Positions 1-9,423 are shown, counted from the stretch's first letter. The stretch: DNA of 64,000 nucleotides from Diphasiastrum complanatum (GCA_029204225.1 CM055098.1:1363106-1427105); one strand, 5' to 3'. Numbers and translations: made by a program. The notes: a model not told the origin generated them from the sequence alone.

Positions 1-235
1 GAAAGCAAGAGAGGAGGGGATCCTAGCTTCTAAAATCAAAAAATACAATGAGGAGATGGGCGAGTTCCACTAGGTTATATAATCTCCAAAAGCCAGAGAA
101 TATTCCCTCTAGGATCCCTCCAATCCTATCAAAAGCATTTGACCTCCTCTTCTTTCACAAAAGCTGTCAATCACCATGCAAAAGCTCCATAGGTCCAATT
201 AGAGTACTTGGACCCTCATAAGATTATTAATTACA
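1..235. other. No gene; probable LINE 3' flank
   Basis: No coding frame is recognisable. The stretch lies just downstream, on the minus strand, of the stop of the LINE-like ORF that ends at 236, so it is probably the 3' untranslated part or flank of that element. No poly(A) tail or target-site duplication could be located. Confidence 0.4.
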
Positions 236-952
236 TTACCGGCCAAGCCCGGAATGACGGGGCGTAACTAACAACCTTATACACTGGAGTAATCCTCCAT
301 CTGGCGATTGCATCTTTGACAACATCATGCGTAGTTGTGCGCGGAGGAGGTGGATAGTGAGAGCATCAATAAGCTGGCCAAAGACACACCTGGAGAGACC
401 CAAGGCCGAAGGATGAAATAGCCCCAAAGCCAAGACGAAGGGCAGTGGTGAAGATGGCCGAAGACAACCGAAAGGATGGAATAACAGGCCGAACCGACAA
501 CCAACTGGACCTGCACAAGAAAGAAGCCGAGCTCGATGCAACGCCAAAGGTGCCTCAGAGAGCATGCTGAAAAGGGTTTGTTTGTGCATGCGATCCAAGA
601 GGGTCTGCAAGTGATCTAACTTGAGAGTGAGAAGTAGCTCAAAAGGAGGAAGACATGCTCCGACAGAGAGGGAGAGAACCACTATCCACACGAGCAGTGC
701 AATCCGCCAAGAGAGGCCGATGGTCAGAAAGGAATTGAAAAGGTAAGACAGGGATGACAAGGGCCCCCAGCTCCCAAGAAAAGCTGAACGTGTAGAAGAA
801 ACCGTAGAGAGAAGACCCACACCTCCACAATAAATGGGTAACCAAGCCTGATTCCGAGCTGAAAGGGTCTCCACACCATCCAAAGAACCAGGGCCCAAAA
901 GGTGGCCAAGAACATCCATAATAGAATTGTCAAAGGAAGAAAGAAGACGCAA
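236..952 (-). pseudogene. LINE-like ORF2, C-terminal part
   Basis: This is the C-terminal part of a non-LTR (LINE-like) reverse transcriptase polyprotein, downstream of the RT core. What is visible is a motif WLPIYCGGVGL followed by an AFLGSW block and, later, an ARLLSCAGP block. This arrangement is typical of the segment after RT in plant LINE-like proteins. The frame ends at a stop at 236. It shifts relative to the preceding RT segment near 940-955, so the protein is broken. The upstream half lies at 930-1187 and the catalytic core at 4699-5142, separated by the Copia-1 insertion. Functions of such proteins (target-primed reverse transcription) are family knowledge; this copy cannot be active. 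Confidence 0.65.
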
Positions 953-1187
953 AAAGTCCTAAGTAGGGGGGAAAGTCTGCAACAGGTAAGAAAAAAGCTG
1001 GATGAAACAAGACATCAAGATGCCAAACGCGCGACCTGAGTGTCGCCCAATCAGGGAAGCAGATCTGAGTGAACAACATCCTCCTGGAGAGCCTCACCAA
1101 GAAAGCAGAGCTGAAAGAAGCAGAACCAAAAAGAACACCTAGAATACGAATGCCATCTGAAGGAGCAAAGAAGCCTTGAGGAGGAAC
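930..1187 (-). pseudogene. LINE-like RT, segment before Copia-1 break
   Basis: Minus-strand frame carrying a GIRILGVLFGSASFSSAFL block, the conserved 'G-LGVPFGS' type motif that follows the palm domain in LINE-like RTs. The reading continues toward 236 after a frameshift near 950. At 1187 it is cut by the GGAAC target duplication and LTR of Copia-1. The sequence resumes on the other side at 4699. Anything read upstream of 1187 in this frame is LTR sequence, not LINE coding sequence. Confidence 0.65.
1183..1187. repeat. Copia-1 target-site duplication, copy 1
   Basis: GGAAC directly precedes the outer TG of the LTR. The same five bases follow the other LTR at 4694-4698. A 5-bp duplication is standard for LTR-retrotransposon integrase. 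Confidence 0.85.
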
Positions 1188-1594
1188 TGATGATTTGCAA
1201 GACCCAACTATGGAGTATCTTAACTTCAATACTAGATCAACTACGGAAGCTTGAGAAACTTGGCTATGGAAAACATCACACAAGGAGAACTACATAAGCA
1301 CCTCACAACACCAAAAGTTAGAAGAAGAAATGAATTGAGAGAGAGAGAGAGAGAGGAGGGCGTGGGTCCTCCAAATCCCTTGTGAGGCAAGCACCTCCTT
1401 TACATGCATAGAAGGTCTAGGTGTCAACCATAGGAGTGAGCTACTTGGCCAAGTGGGCCACTTGCACTAATTTACTCAACTTACAAAAGGGGGGTCCCAT
1501 ATATTTATTTACCAACATGCCCCATGAGTTATATACAACTTACAACTTAACTAGTGCTTAGCCAAAGAGGTAAAATAGGCATTACACATCAACA
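1188..1594 (-). repeat. Copia-1 3' LTR
   Basis: It aligns end to end with 4285-4693. On the minus strand it starts TGTTGA and ends TCATCA, the usual TG...CA termini. A short GA microsatellite (about 1337-1352) varies in length between the two copies. Confidence 0.9.
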
Positions 1595-1604
1595 CCCCCC
1601 CTTA
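1595..1604 (-). promoter_or_regulatory. Copia-1 polypurine tract
   Basis: On the minus strand this reads TTAAGGGGGGG immediately before the 3' LTR. It is the expected plus-strand DNA primer for reverse transcription. The same AAGGGGGG arrangement recurs in Copia-2 and Copia-3. Confidence 0.75.
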
Positions 1605-1810
1605 ATGGCAATTTTATTCAAACTGACACCCAACAAAGTTCTGAACTTTTCAAACTTATCTTTACTAAGTGGTTTAGTAAAAATATCAGCTATCTGGTCG
1701 TTGGTGTCACAATAAACTAGCTCGATCTCCCCACTGTGCACTTTCTCTCGTATGAAATGCTGATCCACCTCTATGTGCTTGGTCCGTGCATGATAGACTG
1801 GATTTGGTTA

Positions 1811-2614
1811 TCACAATGTAACAATGTAGGTCTTACTTGAGCAATCTACATGTCCTGAAGTAGAGTCTAGACGGCGTAACCAAATGGCTTCACAGTTGGA
1901 CCTCGTAGTCGCCCTGTACTCAACTTCGATAGATGATAGAGCAATAGTAGGCTGCTTCTTGCTGCACCATGATATAGCCCCTGAACCTAGGCCAAAACAA
2001 TAGCCTGTCGTTGATCTCTGAGCGTCTCTATCACCTGCCCAATCAGAATCTAAATTACCCTCCAGCTGAAGGTCCCCATCATCTGTGTATCCAATCCCAT
2101 AAGTCATTGTCCCTCTCACATATCGTAGAATCCGCTTGGCTGCCTTCCAAGTAGGCCTACTCATGAATTGACTTGCAATCTCAACCGCATAAGCAATATC
2201 TGGCCTGGTGGTAGTAAGGTAAATCAGGCTGCCCACCAATTGACGATAGAGCGTCTCATCTGCAAATGCTGGACCATCATCTTTTGATGGCTTGTTGCTT
2301 GCATCCATGGGTATGCTAATTGGTTTGCTTTCTTGCATGTTAAACCTCTGTTGCTTTCCTAGTGCACAAGCCTCACATGTATCTGAAGAAGACTTAATGC
2401 TAGGAAGATCTACAACCATGTTGTGCTTGTTCAAAACTTGCAAACTTTTATAGCTCAAATGACCATATCTCTCATGCCAAAGCTTGTCCCGATTAGTATC
2501 CCCTGCTGACAAGGCCTCTTGGCTAGAATGGTTGTGTAAAGCTTGTAAAGACCCCCTTCTTGCATTCCCTTGGCTACCACCTTGAAGCTTTGATCTTTCT
2601 CTTTTACCAAACAC
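1811..2614 (-). pseudogene. Copia-1 pre-integrase region fused to RNase H
   Basis: The 267-codon minus-strand frame begins with a GAG-pre-integrase zinc-binding segment (LWHERYGHLSYKSLQVL, then CEACALGKQQR). It passes without interruption into the end of RT (YRQLVGSLIYLTTTRPDIAY) and RNase H (DWAGDRDAQRSTTGY, then SSIEVEYRA). The integrase DDE core and the RT palm, including its DD motif, are absent. The deletion falls between the zinc-binding CxxC and the RT tail and keeps the frame open. The upstream protease part is in another frame (2455-2742), so a frameshift lies near 2520-2600. This deletion derivative could still make a fusion polypeptide, but not a working Pol. Confidence 0.8.
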
Positions 2615-2742
2615 GTAGATTCGTCAAACTCTACCAACATGTTCTGTTTGGTAATGGCACCAACAGATAGCAAGTTCTTAGCCAACCTTGGTACATGCAA
2701 CACACTCTTGATTTCCTTCACCTCACCTGATGACAGCTGCAC
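2455..2742 (-). pseudogene. Copia-1 protease-distal / pre-integrase fragment
   Basis: The minus-strand frame shows VLHVPRLAKNLLSVGAI, the conserved block between the aspartic protease and the pre-integrase region of Copia Pol, followed by GGLYKLY. The protease DSG triad itself would lie near the end of the gag frame (about 2850-2900) and is present only as the degraded 'VDGTLILEPQST' context. The frame runs out of homology near 2560, where the reading shifts into 1811-2614. Confidence 0.65.
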
Positions 2743-2849
2743 TGGAACTGTGCCTTTGCCCCTCAGCTCATGTGTAGAGTTATCTCCAAGGCATACATGC
2801 TGACCATCTCTTGTCTCCTCATAGGTGTTGAATCAATGTCTATGAGGTG

Positions 2850-3815
2850 TCATGTGCTTTGAGGCTCCAGAATCAATGTACCATCCACCAGATGTGGATT
2901 CAGATGAAAGGGCTGCGGTGAATAGTTGAGGCCCACCAGATTGCTCCTCCTCTGCAACTTTGTCAACAAAGTGACCCTGCTAGTTCTTTCCCTTCTTCTG
3001 ATCACTTTGCTTCTTCCTGCATTCAAAAGCAAAATGCCCATACTTGCACAATAGTTGTAGTTGCCCTTCCTCTTGGGTGTAGATGAGGAATTGGTGCTTG
3101 ACTCCTCTCCAACCTGTAACTTGGACACCTGCTGCTCCAAGCTTTGCTTTGAGATCTTCTTTTTGCCTTTGCCTTTCTGAAAGGTTTGGTTCTTCTTAGA
3201 AGCAAATGCATGTTCTGGATTATCTTCCCTTTCAGAAAGATTCTTCCTTCTCATCTCCTCCTGTAAAAGAAGACCACATAACTCCCCAAAGGTTGGGAGT
3301 TTGTCCCTAGCAGAAAGGGACATCACATAGTCTTGATAGTTGAATGACAAGCTATTCAAGACTATGGGAACAATATTCCTGTCACTTACTGTCTCTCCAA
3401 CTGAAGCAAGCTGATCCATTAGGTCCTTGACCTTTGTGATATGATCACCAATTGTTGCACCTGCTTCCATCTTGAGAGTATGTAACCTGTTTTGCAAATA
3501 CACAAGCTTGGCTGAATCCACTGTTTCAAACATAGACTTCAGAATAGTCCAAGCATCCACTGCATCTCTTGCATTGCAAATGTGAGGAATAATATTGTCC
3601 TTGACAGAAAGATTGATCATCCTATGAGCTTTTTGTCTCCTGTTCATGTAGTCCTTCAATTCAGGATCAGCTGTTGGTACAAGCTCTCTACCTGCCATCA
3701 ACTCCCAGCAATTCCTGTCCATCAAGATATTAGCCATCTTGAACTTCCACACTCTGTAGTTTGTGCCATCAAGTTTGCTAGATTCACCCAGCAAACTCTC
3801 CCCAAGACTAGCCAT
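2850..3815 (-). CDS. Copia-1 Gag
   Basis: An open gag frame of 321 residues starting at the ATG at 3815. Longer in-frame readings upstream begin at a non-ATG codon and are not used. The N-terminus has SSKLDGTNYRVWKFKM, the signature of the Copia gag N-terminal domain, then a UBN2-like capsid region (AVDAWTILKSMFETVDSAK; LHTLKMEAGATIGDHI; VLNSLSFNYQDYVMSL) and LLQEEMRRKN. A lysine-rich tail follows. The expected CCHC zinc knuckle is reduced to a frameshifted NYNYCASMG remnant, so the last 60 or so residues are probably out of frame. Gag packages element RNA into virus-like particles in the cytoplasm. The leader and PBS lie upstream, at 3816-4284. Confidence 0.8.
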   Translation of the reverse strand: MASLGESLLGESSKLDGTNYRVWKFKMANILMDRNCWELMAGRELVPTADPELKDYMNRRQKAHRMINLSVKDNIIPHICNARDAVDAWTILKSMFETVDSAKLVYLQNRLHTLKMEAGATIGDHITKVKDLMDQLASVGETVSDRNIVPIVLNSLSFNYQDYVMSLSARDKLPTFGELCGLLLQEEMRRKNLSEREDNPEHAFASKKNQTFQKGKGKKKISKQSLEQQVSKLQVGEESSTNSSSTPKRKGNYNYCASMGILLLNAGRSKVIRRRERTSRVTLLTKLQRRSNLVGLNYSPQPFHLNPHLVDGTLILEPQST

Positions 3816-4270
3816 GCTATAATCTGTGCTCAAACAAAAGCTCAACCTGAAAAAGATCAAAAAAGAAACAACTTCCAGCAACAAGGGTTTGACCCCAAAC
3901 TAGGGTATGTAGCCACTTCAAGGCAACCCTCCAGCTCCTGTTTTTGTCTTTGCCACTTGGTATGGCCTCACTAGCACAAGCACTAGGCCCCACTGGTTCA
4001 GTAACCAAAAGCCCCTACAGAATATGCGCCCTACTTTTGTGTAAGCTCCTCCAGAAAGACCTTCCAAAACTCAGCCAGAATTAAAAAGTTTTTGGATCAT
4101 CCCACTCCCCTTGCCAATAGCTCTCCAACAGTGCAAGACTCAACCTGATCTGACTCCTATAGATCAAAAGCGCCCTCTTTCAAGATTGAAGTGCTTGTAG
4201 AAGATGAGAATCTTCTCAAGAATCTGAGCACTGAAATTTCTCTCACTCACAGACTCACAGGCTAGACAAC
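3816..4270 (-). other. Copia-1 5' leader
   Basis: Untranslated leader between the primer binding site and the gag ATG. No ORF of interest is seen. A closely similar leader occurs in the short derivative at 54078-54511. Confidence 0.7.
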
Positions 4271-4284
4271 CTGCTCTGATACCA
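4271..4284 (-). promoter_or_regulatory. Copia-1 primer binding site
   Basis: On the minus strand this reads TGGTATCAGAGCAG directly after the LTR terminus. It is complementary to the 3' end of plant initiator methionine tRNA, the usual Copia primer. Confidence 0.9.
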
Positions 4285-4693
4285 TGATGATTTGCAAGAC
4301 TCAACTATGGAGTATCTTAACTTCAATACTAGATCAACTATGAAAGCTTGAGAAACTTGGCTATGGAAAACATCACACACAAGGAGAATTACATAAGCAC
4401 CTCACAACACCAAAAGTTAGAAGAAGAAATAAATTGCTAGAGAGAGAGAGAGAGGAGGGCGTGGGTCCTCCAAATCCCTTGTGAGGCAAGCACCTCCTTT
4501 ACATGCATAGAAGGTCTAGGTGTCAACCATAGGAGTGAGCTACTTGGCCAAGTGGGCCACTTGCACTAATTTACTCAACTTACAAAAGGGGGGTCCCATG
4601 TATTTATTTAACAACATGCCCCATGAGTTATGTACAACTTACAACTTAACTAGTGCTTAGCCAAAGGGGTAAAATAGGCATTACTCTTCAACA
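4285..4693 (-). repeat. Copia-1 5' LTR
   Basis: Mate of 1188-1594, with the same termini. It is adjoined by the PBS on the inside and GGAAC on the outside (4694-4698). It should hold the element's promoter and polyadenylation signals. Confidence 0.9.
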
Positions 4694-4698
4694 GGAAC
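4694..4698. repeat. Copia-1 target-site duplication, copy 2
   Basis: GGAAC, identical to 1183-1187. It marks the insertion point inside the LINE. Confidence 0.85.
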
Positions 4699-5142
4699 AA
4701 AGTCCGAGGGAAGACCTACTAGAGACCACACTGAGAACTTGCGAGGTTGAATAGACAAACCCATTGAAGCCAACTACTCAAAGAAATGATGAAAGGCGTG
4801 GAGCACCATAGGAGCAGGACCAATGATATGAGTGTCATCAGCAACTGAAGGAAATAAGCAAGAGGGAAAGGCCTCTGCAGAAGCTCGAAGGGCACGAAAT
4901 GGGGCGAGAGCGAAGAGAGGACCGCCCAAAGGATCACCTTGACGAGTACATGCTGCCTACTGGATAGTAGAAAATTCCCCAGAGCACACATAATGATTGT
5001 AAAAGAGGGGAGTCTCAAAAGCGTAGAACAACCGCACAAATGGGATACGCTGAGCCAACTCACCACCAGCCACCAGCGGCTCTCGAAAGATCCCAACTCT
5101 AGAAACAGAATTGAAAGCATTGGACACATCCACTTGGAGAAC
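4699..5142 (-). pseudogene. LINE-like RT catalytic core
   Basis: On the minus strand one frame gives the RT core: SNAFNSVSRVG (motif A region, AFN), TRQGDPLGGPLFALA (the Q-G-D-P-L block) and VADDTHIIG (degenerate Y/FADD catalytic box). In-frame TAG codons occur after GEFSTIQ and after HHFFE. Copia-1 (1188-4693) sits just downstream of SDFVP. The LINE then resumes at 1187. The upstream end is lost where the Gypsy-1 LTR begins at 5143. This is a dead non-LTR element that served as landing site for at least two LTR elements. A different long frame over the same bases has no homology and is a shadow. Confidence 0.7.
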
Positions 5143-5614
5143 TGTTAGAGTCCAGTTACGACTCTATCATGACCTTGTCACGGCCGGTCACCATAGGGCC
5201 TGAGGCCAAGTATTGGCAAGGGCCAGTGACCGAGGAGGACATTTGTCCCAAGTTGGGACCGGTGCGTCACGAGCAGTGACCCGGTTTGGCCGCCTGACAA
5301 GTTGTCAGAGATGCGGTGTGTCTTGACGGTTAGGACTCTAGCCGTCAGTGACGAGATGCTAGCCGACAAGTAGTCGGGGTGCCCAAGAGGGTCTTTGGCG
5401 GGGCACGGGGGTGGTACCCTATGAGTCACTCAGAATTCACAGGTCACAGGGGCTAGGCATGCCAAGTGGACTGATCACCCACAGGTGGATGCCATGTGCC
5501 AGTTGACGGGAATAGCAAGTAGAAGGACTCAAGGAGGGGGTGCCTATGGTTGGGAGGTTCATTCTACAAACCGGCTTCTAGGATTCACGAGCTTGGAGAG
5601 ATTAGCTTGTGACA
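5143..5614 (+). repeat. Gypsy-1 5' LTR
   Basis: It starts TGTTAGAG and ends TTGTGACA. Its first 250 bases match 11478-11725. The PBS begins two bases after its end. Confidence 0.85.
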
Positions 5615-5616
5615 AT

Positions 5617-5629
5617 TGGTATCAGAGCC
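5617..5629 (+). promoter_or_regulatory. Gypsy-1 primer binding site
   Basis: TGGTATCAGAGCC is complementary to the 3' end of initiator tRNA-Met. It lies just inside the 5' LTR. Confidence 0.85.
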
Positions 5630-6365
5630 TCGTTCTAGAGAGAGAAAACGTCGTTCTAGAGAGAGAAAGTGTAAAAATTGTCAGATTTTGCTTGTTTTTG
5701 AAGGATTTTGGAGGGAGAAAACGTGGGAGATAGATTGAAGAAGTAAGGTGAGCCTCCATCGCTGCTGTTCCAGCATACAAGGAGCCACAAAAATCCGTTA
5801 TTAGGGAGAAAAATTGGGTAAATTTTTTCAGATGCTCCATCGCCCTCCTATACCAATTTTCCAGCGCTGAAAGGGAGGGAAAGAGTTTCAAACTTGAAGA
5901 GTTTTGGGGGCACCAATTTCCTACTGATCTAACGCACCTTTTCCAGCTATTCCAGCGCTGTTTGGAAGATCTATTAGCATCCAAAAAACGTGGGAATTGA
6001 AGCGCTGTTCTAACGTGATCTAGCGCCCTCCTACAACCTATGTTACCGTTGGAAAGAGAGGAAAAGACCGTACTACTTGAATACACGTGGGGTGGTTCGT
6101 TTCTACAGCTCCAGTTAACTTATTTCAGACCTGTTTCTAGCAGCGGAACTGAGGCATACTTGTTGTAATCAGAACGGTGGCCAGAAAGAAGTTTTTTTTA
6201 AAGCCTGACCAGCGTTGATCTGAGGACACATCAATACTCCAATTTGTGGAGCGCTGCTCTAGCACCGATTTAGCACCCATTTCTGACTGCTCCAGCACTG
6301 ATTTCACAATCTACAAACATTCAAAAAATTGTGGAAGCAGCTGTCCAGAGCTATTCTGAAGCTAC
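5630..6365 (+). other. Gypsy-1 leader, 5' part
   Basis: Untranslated leader with repeated TTCTAGAGAGAGAAA blocks just after the PBS; no conserved ORF. The same blocks occur in the Gypsy-2 leader on the minus strand near 47920-47950. The 3' part of this leader appears to be the inverted stretch 9424-9570. Confidence 0.6.
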
Positions 6366-6534
6366 TTGAAGGAGTCTGTGGCCACGACTCCAGTTCTCAA
6401 GATTGTGGATACCCAGAAACCTTTTGACCTAAAGATGGATGCAAGTAGCATTGCCGTAGGTGCAGTGTTGAGCCAAGAGGGTAGGCCAATAGCCTTTGAG
6501 AGTAAGAAGTTGACACCAGCAAAACAGAGATATC
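6366..6534 (+). pseudogene. Gypsy-1 extra RNase H fragment
   Basis: It encodes the start of Gypsy RNase H (KIVDTQKPFDLKMDASSIAV, then AFESKKLTP) on the plus strand, then breaks off after KQRY. It is one of three copies of this segment in the element: 6366-6534 (+), 6561-6729 (-) and 9571-9740 (+). It is the left arm of a 169-bp inverted repeat. Confidence 0.8.
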
Positions 6535-6729
6535 GCATACAGCTCTTGCTCGTGTGTAGGATATCTCTATTGAGCTGGTGTCAACTTCTTACTCTCAAAG
6601 GCTATTGGTCTACCCTCTTGGCTCAACACTACACCTACGGCAATGCCACTTGCATCCGTCTCTAGGTCAAAAGGTTTCTGGGTATCCACAATCTTGAGAA
6701 CTGGAGCCGTGGCCACAGACTCCTTCAAG
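6366..6729. repeat. 169-bp inverted repeat (RNase H hairpin)
   Basis: Arms 6366-6534 and 6561-6729 are reverse complements with about nine mismatches by eye, separated by 26 bases. The loop (6535-6560) matches the continuation of RNase H seen at about 9705-9730. As RNA or single-stranded DNA this would fold into a long hairpin. Confidence 0.85.
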
Positions 6730-6780
6730 TTCTCAAAACGTTGCTGAGCTTCAACATCCCATAGAACCACAGTGTTGTTT
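6561..6780 (-). pseudogene. Gypsy-1 RT tail / RNase H start (inverted)
   Basis: The minus-strand frame has WDVEAQQRFENLKESVA, typical of the RT connection domain ('W...C..AF..LK..L'), then PVLKIVDTQKPFDLETDASG and the RNase H start. A TAG occurs within the 'TPAQ' block (QQ to Q-stop). The frame joins the RT at 6867-7466 with stops between (about 6780-6866), so it is degraded. Confidence 0.7.
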
Positions 6781-6866
6781 TTCCTTAACTGGTCCGTTAA
6801 AGGAGCAGCTATCTAGGAATAATTCCTAACAAACCGCCGGTAGAACTTACAAAAGCCTAAGAAAGA

Positions 6867-7466
6867 CTATAATTGGCGTATATCGGCAGGCCTCGGCCAC
6901 TTCTTAACCACAGCCACCTTGGCTGGGTCAATTGAAATACCCTCAGTTGTCACTACGTGACCCAAATAGTCGACACGAGTCTTACACAACTCTGGCTTCT
7001 GAGCATTGGCATACAAGACAAAAGCTTGTAACTTGCCCAAAATGGTCTTGAGATGAATCTCATGCTCCTCAACCGCTTTACTAAAAACCAATATATCGTC
7101 AATAAAATTGACGACAAACTTGCCCACATAGTTGAACGTGGCTGGGGCATTGGTTAACCCAAATGGCATAACCAAAAATTCATAATGATCGAAACGGGTT
7201 CGGAAGGCCGTCTTCTGGACGTCTTCATCTCGATGGTATCCACTTTTGAGATCTATCTTACTGAAAATGGTTGCACCTTGCAACGCATCCAGTAGATCAT
7301 CAATCCTGGGCATCAGATACTTATGCTTTACAGTGATCTTATTCAATCCCCTGTAATCTACACACATCCGGAAACTATCATCCTTTTTCTTAACAAGTAA
7401 AATAGGAGAGGCGAAAGGTGAATAACTCGGACGGATGTAGCCCAGCTTGAGATACTCCTCCAACAT
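6867..7466 (-). pseudogene. Gypsy-1 reverse transcriptase (inverted)
   Basis: About 200 residues of Ty3/Gypsy RT: YSPFASPILLVKKKDDSFRM, CVDYRGLNKITVKHKY, PRIDDLLDALQGATIFSKID (motif A), then FGLTNAPATF and FIDDILVFSK (catalytic box, family consensus Y-L-D-D). Two small losses are visible: the 'GYHQIR...' turn is reduced to GYHRDED, and the stretch between APATF and FVVNFIDD is shortened by about ten residues, which would damage the palm. A frameshift separates it from the upstream protease frame near 7470. It is non-functional as it stands. Confidence 0.85.
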
Positions 7467-8356
7467 CTTTCTAACTTCCTCTTCCTCTTTAGGCTCATCC
7501 TATAAGGAGGCCTACATACCGGACTTGCCCCTGGAACGAGCTCAATACGATGACCAACGTTCCGACTAGGCGGCAATCCCTCTGGCATATTACTAATTAG
7601 CACGTGTTTAAACTGCGTGCGGATGGACTTCTCCAACTCACTTGCTGGGTCACATCTAGGCTGTAATGCAAATACATGTGCACTGGGGGATGCAAAAGTA
7701 AATGAAGCTTCTTGTGGTTTATTAGTGAGTGTGCTTATCTGATTATTACCAACATAAGAATCAAAACTGGAATCAACATTCACATAACACAACCACAAAT
7801 ACTGAATCTTCATTCTCTTTATTTGCATATAGGTAACAAGAGGACCCTCAACAGATGGTCTCTCCCCCTTTAAGACATGAGACATACCCTCATGCCCGAA
7901 CTTATACACATGTGACTTAAAATCTAAAGCGGGCTGCTTACTTGCATGCCACCGCTTACCAAGTGCAATATCAAACTTAGCTAGTTTAGTAATTTCGAAA
8001 TCTAACTTCTCGGTATACGTCTGAATAGACAAAGACGGCCGAGAGATTCTTTCATCCCAAACCTCTGTTCCCTTACCATCTGGCATCTCAACAGTATACC
8101 GGTAATCAGATGGAATAGTAGCCAAGTGAAATTTCCTCACCACACGAGACTTGATGATATAATGTGAGGAACTGGTGTCAAACAAGACGAGCACGTCATC
8201 AGTTTCTAGATAATGAATTGATAGTGATGATGAGGGGAAAACCTCTGGAACAAGCTTCCGCACCGAAATAGTCATGACACGTCGAGTGTCCTCATCATCA
8301 CTTACCAACAAGTCATCCAAAATTTCCTCATCCTTGCCCTCATCTTGACGTTGCAT
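7467..8356 (-). pseudogene. Gypsy-1 protease and RT N-terminus (inverted)
   Basis: The minus-strand frame has a retropepsin-like segment: VLVLFDTSSSHYIIKS is the active-site region, where the usual D-T/S-G is D-T-S, so the glycine is lost. The segment FDIALGKRWHA corresponds to the second conserved block (normally 'D.ILGM.W'). After a linker, PEGLPPSRNVGHRIELVPGA gives the start of RT. Beyond about 7480 the frame no longer matches and RT continues in 6867-7466. The substituted glycine and the frameshift indicate loss of function. Confidence 0.7.
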
Positions 8357-8532
8357 AGTATGGAGCTTCTTGTCCGTACATCGAGGACAATCTTTGAAAA
8401 GATGCTTGCCAAGACAGAAAAAGCATAATCCGTCTTTCTTGGCCTTTTCTTTTTGCTCAGGACGAGGGGAGACTTGTCGTAAGCACGACGAGCCATAGGA
8501 GATCCCGCCTTGCGCTTCAAAGTCTGCGGCAT
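8302..8532 (-). pseudogene. Gypsy-1 gag C-terminus with zinc knuckle (inverted)
   Basis: Between the gag stop at 8533 and the protease frame, one minus-strand frame encodes CFFCLGKHLFKDCPRC near 8370-8425. This is a CX2CX3HX4C knuckle, one residue shorter than the usual nucleocapsid CX2CX4HX4C. It links Gag to Pol, but stops and shifts separate it from both. Confidence 0.55.
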
Positions 8533-9423
8533 CTAGATAGGATCCTTCTGCGAAAAGCCTTTCTGACCAGCTTGGCCAGACTTTCGCGAACCCTTCTTCT
8601 GAGGCCAGCTTGGCGCTCCAGATTCAGCCTTGGTGCGCACATTACCTTCGAAGTTGAGAGCTGTAGCAATTGCCTCTTCTAAGGTCTTGCACCCTTCATT
8701 AAGCACTGAAGGCCTCAACTCTTCACGAAGGCCAAATATGAACTTGTGGACTACCAACCACTCGGGAATCTCTTCCGGAATCTTGATAAGTGTCTCACGA
8801 TACCTATCAGCATATTCCTGCACCATGTGCTGCCTCTGACGATGCAAAAGGCAAGCATCTGTCGTACGCACATGCTCATGTGGAAGAATAAATTGAGCTC
8901 TGAAAGCTCGCTTAAATTCAAGCCAGGTGGATGGAGCCTGATTAGACTTCAACAACTTGCGCCACCACCTGTCAGCAAAATCAATGAAATGGTAAGCAGC
9001 TTTGCGAACCCGCCAACCCTCATCAGTTGGGGACCGTTTCAAATCAAAATACTCTTCCCACTTATGCAACCACTGATCTACGATATCAGTATTGCGTTGG
9101 GGAGTGTTCCCAGCGAAACGGGTAGGTTTAATATCTTTGTCTTCTGGATAGGGTGGAGGTAACATAGGATGAACAGCAGAAGACGGATAAGGTGGAGCAT
9201 ACTGCGAGGAAGACGCATAACCACTAGCTACCATCATTGCTCGCATCTCTACGACGGTCTTTTCCACACTATCCATGCGAGCTTGCACAGAAGGGGAAGT
9301 ACCAGCAGGTGAACGGGCAGCCACTGTAGGCGGATTATGGGCAGGACTAAGCACAAGGCTGGGTGGTGGTGATGGAAGAGCAACGGGTGGACTTAGTGGA
9401 ATATCAACTCTATCTTCCTCCAT
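8533..9423 (-). CDS. Gypsy-1 Gag (inverted)
   Basis: An open frame of 296 residues with ATG at 9423. It has a Pro-rich N-terminus (residues 1-95), then the Ty3/Gypsy retrotrans-gag domain: IVDQWLHKWEEYFDL, a YHFIDFADRWWRKL block, WLEFKRAFRAQF, and a run YADRYRETLIKIPEE followed by KFIFGLREELRP. The C-terminal tail is basic (KKGSRKSGQ). The domain forms the capsid of the virus-like particle. The frame ends at 8533 before the zinc knuckle, which continues in another frame. The gene points opposite to the element's LTR promoter and could not be expressed from the 5' LTR. Confidence 0.85.
   Translation of the reverse strand: MEEDRVDIPLSPPVALPSPPPSLVLSPAHNPPTVAARSPAGTSPSVQARMDSVEKTVVEMRAMMVASGYASSSQYAPPYPSSAVHPMLPPPYPEDKDIKPTRFAGNTPQRNTDIVDQWLHKWEEYFDLKRSPTDEGWRVRKAAYHFIDFADRWWRKLLKSNQAPSTWLEFKRAFRAQFILPHEHVRTTDACLLHRQRQHMVQEYADRYRETLIKIPEEIPEWLVVHKFIFGLREELRPSVLNEGCKTLEEAIATALNFEGNVRTKAESGAPSWPQKKGSRKSGQAGQKGFSQKDPI

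Larger units (their letters stand above)
1188..4693 (-). mobile_element. Copia-1, Ty1/Copia element with internal deletion
   Basis: A minus-strand LTR retrotransposon with two LTRs of about 408 bp (1188-1594 and 4285-4693), a tRNA-iMet-type primer binding site (4271-4284), a polypurine tract (1595-1604 on the complement) and a GGAAC target duplication. It is only 3.5 kb long. The gag frame is open, but the integrase catalytic core and nearly all of RT are missing: the pre-integrase zinc-binding region runs straight into the RT tail and RNase H. It therefore cannot move by itself and would need proteins from a full-length relative. The LTRs differ by a handful of bases by eye, so the insertion is not ancient. 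It interrupts a LINE. A much shorter relative is at 53745-54934 and an LTR scrap at 61534-61652. Confidence 0.9.

Noticed and set aside
4719-5129. 136-codon minus-strand open frame
   Set aside because: It is a shadow: another minus-strand frame over the same bases gives the RT motifs QGDPLGG and VADD with two stops.
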